In this document: piece after piece, positions 1 through 10,400 of the stretch
Numbering within the stretch: position 1 is the first letter of the stretch
Layout: each line of letters starts with the position of its first letter
Assembly (NCBI GenBank): GCA_028710415.1
Contig: JAQTUE010000015.1
Span: 43,693 to 107,692, forward strand
DNA: 64,000 bases
Direction of reading: 5' to 3'
Source of the DNA: Paludibacter sp.
Lineage (GTDB): Bacteria > Bacteroidota > Bacteroidia > Bacteroidales > Paludibacteraceae
Translations under genes and position numbers: made by a program
Notes under the pieces: model-generated
What the model saw: only the letters and a program-made list of their open reading frames with translations
Told to the model about the DNA's origin: nothing
Databases searched by the model: none

Positions 1-1433
1 GAAATTGACCTTCCCGGTAAATTAGTTTCTATTGATTTGCCATCGATCCATACAGAGAATGCTTCTTTCTTTTCGTGTTCATTCATTACAATCACTGCTA
101 TTTTACCATCCGTGTTTTGGAATGCCGTAGTGAGCAAATAACTCCTGCTGGAGGAAGCTGATATGCGTTTAGCTCCCGGTTTTACAAACTTTGAAAAATG
201 GCCGATATAGTAAAATTCACTGTTGTAGATCAATTCTCCTGTTTTGGTGTTGTAGTGAACAGGTGCAAAACAAAAATTATTTACATGATTCGGTCCGCCT
301 TTTTCGTCGAGTAATATGTTCCAATCGGTCCAGCCAACAGTTCCGTTATTGAAATCATGAATCATTGATTCCCCGTAATGTTCACCATGTTTCCAGTCAT
401 TGATTTTATTATATTTAAACTTACCAATGCATCCTTCAGTAAACATCAGGTTTTTATCCGGAAATGCTTCATTCACCTTTTGTACATTTTCGAATTGCTG
501 GAAGCCGCTTTTCCAGTCTTCATACCAGTGAAAACCTGTTCCCCAGATATATTTAGCAGCATCTTTATCACTTAGGATCTCGTTGGCACGTTGAAACATC
601 AAATCGCGGTTATGGTCCCATACGATTACTTTTTTATCTTCCATGCCTGACTTGTAAAGGGTTGGTCCCAGATAATTCTTTACAAAGTTTTTTTCCTCAG
701 TGGCAGTGAATATGCATGATTCCCAGGTCTGTTTAGCCATAGGCTCGTTCTGAACCGATAATCCCCAGATTGGGATACCGAGCTTCTCATATTCACGGAT
801 GAATTTGACATAATAGTTTGCCCAGGCCTGTTGATACTGCGGCAATAATTTACCACCCTGCAACATGTTATTATTGTCTTTCATCCAAGCCGGAGGGCTC
901 CAGGGGCTGACATATAGTACCAATTTTCCACCGGCTTCACTGATAGCTTCCTTAATAAAAGGTATGCGGTATTTTAAATCATGACTGAGATTAAATGTTT
1001 TCAGTGTAGAATCATTGTTTTCGACATAAGTATACGTGTCACTTGAGAAATCACAGCTGTTAATAGACGTCCTGGCCAATGAATACCCGATTCCCGTAAT
1101 CGGATTGTAATACGATTTCAGGAAATCTTTTTGTTTGCTGGCAGGCATTTTATAAAAGGTTTCGGCAGAAGCATCGGTTAATGCACCACCAATTCCTAAC
1201 ACCGTCTGGAATTTCTTATGTTGGTTAATAAAAATATTGGTTTCAATTTCAATGGGTTGTTCATGACTCTCTAAATGAAATTCACCTACATATGACAATC
1301 GAAGATTGCCTGTCTGGGAAGTGGTGTATTGCTTTGCAGTTGTGGCAGCCTCTGAAGTAGCAGGTTTCTTTGCATTGATGTAAAAATTACCGGTTATCAA
1401 GGTTATAGCCAGAAGTAATAATTGCTTTTTCAT
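1..1433 (-). CDS. GH30 family beta-glycosidase, secreted (C-terminus beyond the window)
   Basis: Partial gene: 477 codons are visible from the ATG at 1433 and the frame is still open at the window edge. The N-terminus MKKQLLLLAITLITG is a signal peptide. The protein reads as a GH30 TIM barrel: GIGGALTDAS near residue 80, SPWSPPAWMK near 190, the acid/base Glu230 in SVQNEPMAKQTWESC and the nucleophile Glu333 in MFTEGC. GH30 enzymes of this type are retaining exo- or endo-acting beta-glucosidases and beta-1,6-glucanases. It is the last visible gene of the SusCD locus, 53 bp after the second GH30. With a GH16 in the same locus, a role in cutting beta-1,6 branches or oligomers of a beta-1,3/1,6-glucan (laminarin type) is inferred; the exact linkage cannot be read from sequence. 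Confidence 0.92.
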   Translation of the reverse strand, partial: MKKQLLLLAITLITGNFYINAKKPATSEAATTAKQYTTSQTGNLRLSYVGEFHLESHEQPIEIETNIFINQHKKFQTVLGIGGALTDASAETFYKMPASKQKDFLKSYYNPITGIGYSLARTSINSCDFSSDTYTYVENNDSTLKTFNLSHDLKYRIPFIKEAISEAGGKLVLYVSPWSPPAWMKDNNNMLQGGKLLPQYQQAWANYYVKFIREYEKLGIPIWGLSVQNEPMAKQTWESCIFTATEEKNFVKNYLGPTLYKSGMEDKKVIVWDHNRDLMFQRANEILSDKDAAKYIWGTGFHWYEDWKSGFQQFENVQKVNEAFPDKNLMFTEGCIGKFKYNKINDWKHGEHYGESMIHDFNNGTVGWTDWNILLDEKGGPNHVNNFCFAPVHYNTKTGELIYNSEFYYIGHFSKFVKPGAKRISASSSRSYLLTTAFQNTDGKIAVIVMNEHEKKEAFSVWIDGKSIETNLPGRSI

Positions 1434-1486
1434 ATTATACTATTTTGATGTTTTATCTTTACTTTTATAATTGACCCAATACTAAA

Positions 1487-2944
1487 TTACCAGATATAGG
1501 TAGCAACTGAACCGGCAGCTAAATTATGAGTTACCGTTTCTTTTTTGAATTGAATGTTAAACGTTTTATTAGAATTACTTTCATTTAAAACAATAAGTAC
1601 TTTTTTGCCGTCAGGAGTGAGGTACGCTACATTCGGCAAATTAGTTACTAAGTTTGATTCGATCCGAATGGAACCCATAGGAACAAATTTCGAAGCGTGG
1701 GCAATGATATAGTACGACACATTCCGGGATACATCATTATTAATGGTCAGGCCTCCCTGGCAGGTGCTGCACCCTCCCGAGGTATGTGGATAATAGTTTG
1801 GGTCGGAAGCCAGGTTCCATTCTATTACATTTTTACTCCAGTTTCTTGGTGCTCCGATTATTAGATTTTTCACGTGCCATTTCAAATCTTCGGCGAAGTT
1901 ACCAGGTCCGCCCACCCATTGTTCCGTGAAATAAACATTTTTATCAGGATAAGCATTATGTACAGTGGTCAATGCATTTATACTCCCTGCATAAAGATGA
2001 AAAGCAGAACCATCACTAAACTTACGGGCTTCAGGATCATTTAAAATTGAAATTGGATAATTGTAAACATCACAATTGTGGTCATAGAGGATAATCTTTG
2101 TAGTTATGGAAGCCTTTGCAAACTCAGGTCCCAAATATTGTTTTACAAAATTAGACTGATCGTCTGCCGACATATACATGCTTGGATTATTGTCAGGATT
2201 TAGAGGCTCATTTTGAATTGTCACGGCATCGATAGTAATACCCTGTTCTTTCATCTTCTGAATATACTTAACAAAATAACGGGCATATACTCCAAAATAC
2301 TCAATCTTCAAACTTCCCCCTTTAGCACTTTTATTAGTTTTCATCCAGGCAGGTGCCGACCAGGGCGAACCCAGTATTTTAATACCTGGATTGAAAGTAA
2401 TAACCGATTTTAAAACCGGAATTAAATCAAATGAGTCCGGTTTTAAACTAAAATTTTGCAATGCAGTATCCATCTTTGATGGGTCGATATCGTCATACGA
2501 AAATACGGAGGAATTCAGGTCGGATGCCCCTATGCTGATACGGAGGTAATTGATGCCGATCGAAGAACTATCGTTTGAGAAAAGTTCATTCATTAATTTG
2601 GAACGATCGGGTGCAGCTAATTTATTGATTAAAAATGCACTCCCGCCTGTCATGGCAAAACCAAAGCCATCCATTGTCTGGTATTTAGTCATTGAATCAA
2701 CCAGTATCGTTGGATTTGAATTCAGGTTTGAAGAGAAATTCAACTCCACATTTTGTTTCTTTAAAAAGATTGATGATCCCGGATCTGTCATCCAACAGGT
2801 AACATCAGTATTCCCAATTTTAGAAACATCAGGCTTTTGCTGAATAATTTCATTCCCGGTAGCACAACTTGAAAAGAATGTCAAGGTGGTTATGAGAACT
2901 AATTTAGGAAGGAATAAGTTATGAATTTGAAATTTACTAAACAT
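1487..2944 (-). CDS. GH30 family glycosidase, lipoprotein
   Basis: 485 residues. The N-terminus has a hydrophobic stretch ending in FFSSC, a lipobox that predicts lipid attachment at the cysteine and probable display on the outer membrane. GH30 signatures are DGFGFAMTGGSA near residue 90, GSPWSAPAWMK near 195, the acid/base Glu246 in TIQNEP and the nucleophile Glu341 in YFTEQW. A short beta-sandwich typical of GH30 closes the protein. It lies 26 bp after the GH16 gene and shares the locus with a second GH30 of clearly different sequence, so the pair probably splits different linkages or chain lengths of one beta-glucan. Family assignment is firm; substrate is inferred from context. Confidence 0.93.
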   Translation of the reverse strand: MFSKFQIHNLFLPKLVLITTLTFFSSCATGNEIIQQKPDVSKIGNTDVTCWMTDPGSSIFLKKQNVELNFSSNLNSNPTILVDSMTKYQTMDGFGFAMTGGSAFLINKLAAPDRSKLMNELFSNDSSSIGINYLRISIGASDLNSSVFSYDDIDPSKMDTALQNFSLKPDSFDLIPVLKSVITFNPGIKILGSPWSAPAWMKTNKSAKGGSLKIEYFGVYARYFVKYIQKMKEQGITIDAVTIQNEPLNPDNNPSMYMSADDQSNFVKQYLGPEFAKASITTKIILYDHNCDVYNYPISILNDPEARKFSDGSAFHLYAGSINALTTVHNAYPDKNVYFTEQWVGGPGNFAEDLKWHVKNLIIGAPRNWSKNVIEWNLASDPNYYPHTSGGCSTCQGGLTINNDVSRNVSYYIIAHASKFVPMGSIRIESNLVTNLPNVAYLTPDGKKVLIVLNESNSNKTFNIQFKKETVTHNLAAGSVATYIW

Positions 2945-2970
2945 AGAATCTATTATTTTAATCTTATAAA

Positions 2971-4146
2971 TTATTGAAATACCCTGACATAATCAACGAT
3001 CATACGCTGCGGAAAAATAGTAGTATTATCCGGGTTTCCGGGCCAATTACCACCTACTGCCACATTCAAAATAAAAAAGAATGGCTTATCAAAAGGATAA
3101 TCGCCATTAACCTGCGATTTATTAGCTGTATAAAATGGAATGTTATCAATCAAAAAACTTAATTTGTCTGTTTCCCATAATAGACTAAATACATGAAATT
3201 TATCATTGAATGTCTGGGAATTTAGGGAATAGTTTCCCCCGATATGAGTACTTGGCCCGCCGGCAGCTCCCCAATGTATCGTCCCATAAGTCTTTTGTGG
3301 TTCGTGTCCCAGCAATTCCATAATGTCAATTTCACCACAGGCAGGCCATGATTTCGAGGATATGTTATTCCCCAGCATCCACAATGCCGGCCAGATCCCC
3401 TGACCGCTTGGAAGTTTTGCTCTGAAATCAATGCGACCATATGTAAATGTCTTTTTATCTTTTGAAAGCAATCGTGCTGAAGTGTAATTATTATTCCCAT
3501 AAGCTTCCTTTCGTGCTTCCAGGACTAAATAACCATTTGTTACAAATACATTTTTACTTGAATTAGTATAATATTCCAATTCGTTATTTCCCCAACCGGA
3601 ACCACCTGTATCATAACCCCAATTTGAGGTATTTATCGTATTGCCGGTAAATTCATCACTCCATACCAAATTTAAGCCCTGATAAGAGGCAGGTGCCGTG
3701 TAGCCTGTGCCATCAATGGATAGGTAAGTTCCATTATTCTGAATTGTTCCGATAGCTTTGCCAGTGTCTGAAAATGAAGCATTAACTGGAGAACTTAATA
3801 CTAAATTGAAAGTCTGATCGGCTTGAATCAGGCTATCTGGTAATACGATTACATCAATGTATGCACTTAATGTATTTGCAGGAATGGTTAATGTTCCTGA
3901 TAATTCAGTATAATCTTTGCCTGAAATAGCAGTTATGTTTTCTGTTTTATAATTTACAGTTATTTTTTTTGAGCAGGTAGGTGTAACATTTACTGTGAAT
4001 CGATATGTTGTCGCATTTATACCCCGTTCATGGGTGATGTTTGATACCGAAAGTTTTGAGATGACTGAATCTTCCGGAGTATTGGTTAAAATATTACAGG
4101 AATTGAAAAGTAAAGCCAGGTTTAAAATAAGAATAATTTTCTTCAT
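2971..4146 (-). CDS. GH16 endo-beta-1,3-glucanase (laminarinase type) with Calx-beta-like domain, lipoprotein
   Basis: 391 residues from the start chosen at 4146 (MKKIILILNLALLFNSC), which gives a clean lipoprotein signal; the frame is open to 4224 but the extra 26 residues break the signal peptide. Residues of about 25-135 resemble a Calx-beta domain (ETSDY-like turns, VNYKTENITAISGKDY). The rest is GH16: LVWSDEFTGNTINTSNW, then the catalytic block GEIDIMELLGHEP with nucleophile Glu272, Asp274 and acid/base Glu277. The intact beta-bulge EIDIME is typical of laminarinases and licheninases. Surface anchoring next to SusC/SusD suggests that it makes the first cuts in extracellular beta-glucan. 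Confidence 0.93.
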   Translation of the reverse strand: MKKIILILNLALLFNSCNILTNTPEDSVISKLSVSNITHERGINATTYRFTVNVTPTCSKKITVNYKTENITAISGKDYTELSGTLTIPANTLSAYIDVIVLPDSLIQADQTFNLVLSSPVNASFSDTGKAIGTIQNNGTYLSIDGTGYTAPASYQGLNLVWSDEFTGNTINTSNWGYDTGGSGWGNNELEYYTNSSKNVFVTNGYLVLEARKEAYGNNNYTSARLLSKDKKTFTYGRIDFRAKLPSGQGIWPALWMLGNNISSKSWPACGEIDIMELLGHEPQKTYGTIHWGAAGGPSTHIGGNYSLNSQTFNDKFHVFSLLWETDKLSFLIDNIPFYTANKSQVNGDYPFDKPFFFILNVAVGGNWPGNPDNTTIFPQRMIVDYVRVFQ

Positions 4147-4395
4147 CAATTTTAAAAATAAAAAGTAAAAAGAATAGCAGGAATCAACATTTGTTGATCC
4201 CATGCTATTCAGGGTTCCAACCAATTAAAACCAATTTTAAAGTTGTTAAGTGCTTTTGTTGATTAAAATACAATTATATTTAATCAAAAGTTGCCTCAAT
4301 TATTTTATTCAAAATTAACTCTGGGGAACCTGTACCATATTTATCAGTAATACAGGTTCCTTACAGTTAATTTGATACCAAAATTAATGATTAAA

Positions 4396-5847
4396 TTATT
4401 GATTAGTAAACGAGAAATCATCAAAGAAGAATATTCCCGGAGCTGCGTGACCTTCTGCTCCAAACTGAATAACAATCTTGTCATAATCTACACGACCGGC
4501 AACAGTACTGAAATCGAAAGTGAGATCAAGCCAGGTGTCTTTTGCCAGGTTTGTTTTTACAATTTCAGTCTGAGTAGTATAAGCATTTCCTCCAAGTCCA
4601 TTGTTTTGCAATTTAACTGCAACCTGCGATTGTAACTTGTTTATAGTAACCCAACTACCAGCAGTATTGAAAACAGTGTTATAGTCATTAAATGATGGGA
4701 TGAATACCTTCATGTGGACTTTATTCAATGAAGAGAGGTCGAACTTATATCCTGTAGCAGTATAGGAGATATTTGAGTAGAAATTATCAGATTTTTCATA
4801 CAAATAAACTTTGGCTGAAGTATTAATCCCTACGGGTGCAGGATTTGAATAATTAGCAATAGTATGAGTTCCCATATCTTGTGCAACGAAATTTACTTTG
4901 TTTTTTGCACTTTCAAAATTTTCGCTCAAAGCAACTGCCCTCGTTGGTACGATAGGTTTTATATTTAATTCTTTCGGAATTAAACGATACCACCAACCAT
5001 TACCAGGTTCGACTGTACTGACACATTTTAAATACATTTCAGTATCGCTGATGCTTACTATCTGATAGGTTGAAGTCCCTGCAAAATGTCCAAAGAACGC
5101 ACCATCACTTAAAGTAATAGTCTTGTCAACTTCATTCAAAGCAAAAGTATAGGTAGCTTTTGGTACAAAACCGATATCAAAATCCCCATCGAGTGCAGCC
5201 ACCGAATTTGTATGACCAAGGGCAGCTAAAGCAGTTACACCAGGACCATTTGAATAAACAAACCCGTTATTTTTCCAAACCATTTTAACTCCAACCTGAG
5301 TAAAAGTAAACTCTTGAGTATAAAGACAACTTCTGGTTTTACCTTCTGCGGGACAACTCCACCAACTAGGAGAGGTTGCATCAAAAGGTCCAACTCCAAA
5401 ATGGCCATCATGATACTGGTCAAAAACCCATGTCTTACCATTCAGGTTAGCAGCTCCACCGGTTAATGAATTATACATCGGGGTATTCAACAGCGACATA
5501 TCATCATTTACAATAGTAACTTTTTTTGTAATACTTGTTGATCCACCGGTGGTATACAATGTCAATGTAACAGTATATTCACCTTTGAAAGGGAATGAAC
5601 CCTTTGCCGTTTCGCCTTTTGCTTTTGTACCGTTACCCAAATCCCAAGTGGCAACGCCCTTCAATTTAGAATTATTCGCAAAATCAATTACATTGGCTTT
5701 CGCTGCTGTAGGAGTCACTGTAAAATCCAACTGGTCGGAAGTTGGCAAAGCACCCAATGCATAATCAGAACCTTGTTGAGGATCGCATGATGTCATTACA
5801 AAGAATGAGAGCAATGCCAAAGCTCCTGTTTTAAATATATTTTTCAT
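4396..5847 (-). CDS. PKD-domain surface lipoprotein, probable glycan-binding protein in the SusE/F position
   Basis: 483 residues. MKNIFKTGALALLSFFVMTSC is a lipoprotein signal. A PKD-like domain covers about residues 40-115 (WDLGNGTKAKGE, then GEYTVTLTLYTTGG). The middle part (YDGHFGVGP to WWYRLIP) is a beta-rich module with many Trp and Tyr, and the C-terminal part ending in FFFDDFSF looks like a carbohydrate-binding jelly roll. No catalytic motif is visible. It follows SusD by 26 bp, the usual place of surface glycan-binding proteins, so it is inferred to hold the polysaccharide on the outer membrane. Confidence 0.85.
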   Translation of the reverse strand: MKNIFKTGALALLSFFVMTSCDPQQGSDYALGALPTSDQLDFTVTPTAAKANVIDFANNSKLKGVATWDLGNGTKAKGETAKGSFPFKGEYTVTLTLYTTGGSTSITKKVTIVNDDMSLLNTPMYNSLTGGAANLNGKTWVFDQYHDGHFGVGPFDATSPSWWSCPAEGKTRSCLYTQEFTFTQVGVKMVWKNNGFVYSNGPGVTALAALGHTNSVAALDGDFDIGFVPKATYTFALNEVDKTITLSDGAFFGHFAGTSTYQIVSISDTEMYLKCVSTVEPGNGWWYRLIPKELNIKPIVPTRAVALSENFESAKNKVNFVAQDMGTHTIANYSNPAPVGINTSAKVYLYEKSDNFYSNISYTATGYKFDLSSLNKVHMKVFIPSFNDYNTVFNTAGSWVTINKLQSQVAVKLQNNGLGGNAYTTQTEIVKTNLAKDTWLDLTFDFSTVAGRVDYDKIVIQFGAEGHAAPGIFFFDDFSFTNQ

Positions 5848-5873
5848 ATTTATTTTCTTTAATTGTTATGTAA

Positions 5874-7382
5874 TTAATTATAACCAGGGTTCTGTACCAA
5901 CTTGAATGCCCCTTCAGTTTTCTCAATTTCAGATTGAGGGATAGGCAATAATTTGTCAGTATCTTTCCATGTCCTGTTTGTAGAGAATGCTGGAATGTTT
6001 TCTGTCAAAATACTTGCATCACCCCAACGTACCAAATCCCAAAAACGCATTCCTTCGCCTAAGAACTCACGACGACGCTCAAGCTTAATATTTGCAGCAG
6101 TAGCAGGAATGGAAGCAAGGCTTCCTGCACGGGTACGAATCATATCCAGACACTCCTGGGCTGTGATTCCAGCGCCCGGTGCAACTCCTTCAATAACCTG
6201 TAAGTCGGCAATGTTTAGCAATACTTCGGCATAGCGGAAAATGCGGACATTATTATCATAGTTCAAATCCTGATCTCCCGGTGGTGGATTATATCCTTTA
6301 CGGGCAGCATATTTTCCTAAGAAATAACCTGTACTTTGAAAACGTGGAGTATAAGTTCCATCTTCGAAATGATTGATTGAAGCTTCTCTTCGCTTGTCAC
6401 CTGTTTCATACATTGCCCAGGCTTGAGTACGTACCGGTGCAAAACCCCAGCCGCCATTGTAAACCGTATCCACAAGGTTGTTAGGTGAAATGAAGGCCGG
6501 AAGATTGGTACCGAAACCTTGCCATCCAGAAGCCCATGTTTTACCTTTTGGTAATTGGTTGCTCTCAAAAATAGATTCATCACAAAATTCGCCGGTATTT
6601 AACCACATTCCTGCAAAATTATCAACAAGTTTATATTGTTTGCTGGTAACGATACTATTCAGGTCTGCTAATACTTCAGCATAACGGGTTTGATCTTTCT
6701 GATACATAACTGCCCTTGATTTCAACATAATGGCCGCTGCTTTACTAACGCGGCCGTCATTAGCCTTTGTTACGCGCATTGGCAATTTATCACCATCGAT
6801 AGCATAGTTCAAATCAGCGATAATTTTAGCATAAACTGAGTCTGCTGACATTTGTTTTACCATGTAAGGTGCTGGTATATCGTTTTCAAAATAGGGTATA
6901 TTTCCCCAGAATTTCCAAAGCCAATGTGTATAATAAGCCCTAAGGAAATGTGCCTCTGCCTGGTATTGTGCTAATTTCGGTGCTGTAACATTTACTGCAT
7001 TTGAACAAGCAAGCAAAACGTTATTACAACGGCTTATGCCACTAAAATAAATTTGCCAGATACCATAGGGTAACTCAGTTGGCGTTACATCTAATTGGGA
7101 CAAACGGTAAAGTGTTGCCTGGTCGCCTGCATCACCACCCCCTTTATAAATGTCATCCGAACGAAGATCGGACATTAACGGGATGCTGTTATAATTGTTG
7201 GCAGCGTAACTATCAAATAACAGAATCTGATAACAAGCACCTAAATTAGACAAGATCGCACCTTCTGTTGCGGCACCCCCCGCTTCCTGCGATTGGGTAG
7301 GGTGGTTTGTCAGAAAGGTATCGTCGCATGAAATAAACCCGATTAAGGCTGCAACTAATATAAATAATTTAATTTTTTTCAT
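5874..7382 (-). CDS. SusD/RagB family nutrient-binding outer membrane lipoprotein
   Basis: 502 residues with lipoprotein signal ending at GFISC. The helical TPR-like SusD fold is recognisable: AEAHFLRAYYTHWLWKFWGNIPY near residue 140, and the C-terminal block IRTRAGSL, RREFLGEGMRFWDLVRWG and LLPIPQSEIEKT. SusD proteins cap the SusC barrel and capture oligosaccharides at the cell surface. The gene starts 20 bp after the susC-like stop, the standard paired arrangement. Confidence 0.96.
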   Translation of the reverse strand: MKKIKLFILVAALIGFISCDDTFLTNHPTQSQEAGGAATEGAILSNLGACYQILLFDSYAANNYNSIPLMSDLRSDDIYKGGGDAGDQATLYRLSQLDVTPTELPYGIWQIYFSGISRCNNVLLACSNAVNVTAPKLAQYQAEAHFLRAYYTHWLWKFWGNIPYFENDIPAPYMVKQMSADSVYAKIIADLNYAIDGDKLPMRVTKANDGRVSKAAAIMLKSRAVMYQKDQTRYAEVLADLNSIVTSKQYKLVDNFAGMWLNTGEFCDESIFESNQLPKGKTWASGWQGFGTNLPAFISPNNLVDTVYNGGWGFAPVRTQAWAMYETGDKRREASINHFEDGTYTPRFQSTGYFLGKYAARKGYNPPPGDQDLNYDNNVRIFRYAEVLLNIADLQVIEGVAPGAGITAQECLDMIRTRAGSLASIPATAANIKLERRREFLGEGMRFWDLVRWGDASILTENIPAFSTNRTWKDTDKLLPIPQSEIEKTEGAFKLVQNPGYN

Positions 7383-7401
7383 ATAAATAATATTTATTAG
7401 A

Positions 7402-10400
7402 TTAGAAAGAAATGTTTGCTCCTACAGATATTGTTCTCGATTGTGGGTAAATTCCTTTATCTACACCAATGTTGAAATAATCTCCTGCAGCAATTTCAGG
7501 ATCAAATCCATCATATTTTGTTGAGGTCAGGAGGTTTTCAGCAGTTACAAATACACGAAGCTTTTGAATTGAAACTCTCTTCATCAATTGTGCCGGTAAT
7601 GTATAACCTAATTGCAAAGTTTTCAACCGGATATAAGAACCATCCTTGATATATAAATCCGAAGAACGCCAGTTACGATTCGCATTTACAGCTGTCATTC
7701 GAGGTATCAAGTTCGATGTTCCTTCACCGATCCAACGGCCTAACATCCAGGATGGACGATTCATCGCCTGAATATCACCACGTTGCGAGAAGTCAAAAAT
7801 GTTATTTCCCTGAGTTCCCTGGAAAAATACAGTTAAGTCAAATCCTTTCCATTCTGCACCAAGATTTAATCCAAATGTCCAGTCCGGCATACCTTTACCA
7901 ATTTTCGTTTTATCAGCATCCGTAATTTTATTATCAGGTATTGCATTTCCATTGGCATCTAATGCACCGGCAATATCCCTGAAAATTACATCTCCCGGTT
8001 GAGCTTTCTCTCCGAACTTAGTATTGTAGGCGTCGGCCTGAGCTTGTGTTTGTAAGATACCGTCTGTTTTATAACCGTAGAAGAATGGGTAAACTTCATT
8101 ATTCATTCCCTTGACGTAACTACCTACTCCCGAAGCACCTGCGTTTGCATAAATTGCTTCACCCGAGGCATTGCCCAATTTTATCAGTTTATTCTGGATA
8201 TAAGAGGCATTCGCCGCAATGTTAAAAGTGAAATCTTTCATTTTTAATTTGTAAGAAGCTTCAAATTCATACCCTGAATTTTGCATATCTCCGATATTTG
8301 CATAGGGTGCTCCTTTTCCTACATAGTCAGGAATTGGCTGGAACATTAACATTCCGTTTGTCTTTTTATTGAAATAATCAAATCCAAAAGTCAACGAGTT
8401 ATTGAAGAAACGGGCATCAAAACCTAAATCAAGCTGTTCTGATTCTTCCCATTTCAAATCCGGATTTGCTATCCTGGAAGGGCTGCTGCCATATTGCATA
8501 TATTGAGCTGCAGAAGTACCTGCTGCACCTGAACCAAAATAATAATTTTGATTCCCATCCATTAAACTGGTATAGCCAAACTGACCAATTCTTTCATTTC
8601 CGTTTTTACCCCAACTTGCACGAACTTTCAAAGTACTGAACCAATCAGGACGAATTTCCAGAAAAGATTCATTGGTTACATTCCAGCCCGCTGAAACAGA
8701 AGGAAAAGTAGCCCATTTGTTGTTTGGTCCAAAGTTGGAGGATCCATCACGACGAACAGTTGCCTGAATCATATATCGTTCGGCATAGTTATAATCAAAT
8801 CTTCCGAAATAAGAAGCAATTGCATTAAAATTGGCGCCTCCTGTTCCACCCTGAACACGTTGCAAAGTTTGATCAGCTATAGCTGAATTGATATTTGCTT
8901 TTTCAGGATTCGTTTCCAATAATATGAAATTCTGACCGGATAATTCACGTAAAGTGTTCTTTTTAGCCGATTGTCCTACTAAAACAGTAAGATTATGTTT
9001 TGTGTTGAATGTTTTTGTATAAGTTAATGTATTTTCAATCTGCCAGGTAAAACCACGATGCATATCTGAATTTACAGAACTTTGTGTGACATCTTTGCCC
9101 TGATTCGCCAGAAAATACTGGAAAGAATAGCCGTCACTACCCCAGAATGCCAGGTCGGTACCATAACTGGTTTTAAATTTAAGTCCGTTTAAAACATTTA
9201 ATTCAGCCCAGAATGTCGATACAAATTTATCATCATTAAAGATAGAATTTGTTGGCGATGCCAGCATAGCAACCGGATTGGCAATTTCCTGAAATCCTGA
9301 AGGCGGTGTAGAATATACATTGCCATTTTTATCTTTTACAGCATAAGGGTGAGCTGCCAAAACAGCTGCTGGATCTGTTGCAAGTACCGGTACTGTCGGA
9401 TCAAATACCAACGCACTTCCTAATACCGATCCATATTCAGAGTTAGTTTCAATTCCTGAAGATATATCTTTGGAATAACTGATATTAGCACCAACACGTA
9501 AATTGTTCAGAAAAGAGCGATCTTTTACATCAAATACAGTATAAGTACTGTTTGAACGAAGGCTGTAACGTTTATAATTCGATTTCCCATAATTCCCGCC
9601 TACAATACCTTCCTGATCAAATAAACCGAAAGACAAAAAGTATGTCCCCTTATCAGTACCACCATTTACACTTACCTGGTGATTTACAACAGGCGCATTA
9701 TAATTAAATGTTTGGTCCTGCCAGTCAGTTCCTTTACCGGCAGCTGAAATTTGGGCATTTGTATATTTTGGTGCATTTCCATCATTAATGGAAGATTCAT
9801 TCATTAAAGTCATGTATTCAGTAGCATTTAGTACTGATTTCTTCTTCCATGGATTTTGCAAACCGTATGTGAAATCATAATTAATCACTGTTTTTCCAAC
9901 TGTTCCGGCTTTAGTGGTAACTAAAATTACACCATTGGCAGCACGTGCTCCATAAATAGCACCGGCAGCAGCATCTTTCAATATTTCTACAGATTGAATA
10001 TCTGTTGGATTCAGGTAAGTAATACCTCCGTCAACTGCCATTCCATCAACAATGTAAAGCGGTTCACTGTTATTTACCGTCCCGACACCACGGATACGAA
10101 CTTTAGAGTCAGAACCGGGTTGTCCGGAACTTTGAGTAATCTGAACGCCTGAGACCTTTCCTTTTAGTGCGTCTTCAATACGGGAAGGTGTCGTTTTATT
10201 CAAATCTGCAGCAGTTACTTTACTGATCGCTGCAGATACTACACTCTTTTTCTGAACTCCATAACCCACTACAATAACTTCGTCCAGGTTTTGAATGTCT
10301 TCTGCCAATTTAATAATCAATGGAGATTGACCGGTTACTTTTACTTTCTGTTGCAAATATCCGATATAAGAGATTACCAGAACCGGATTAGGTGTAGAGA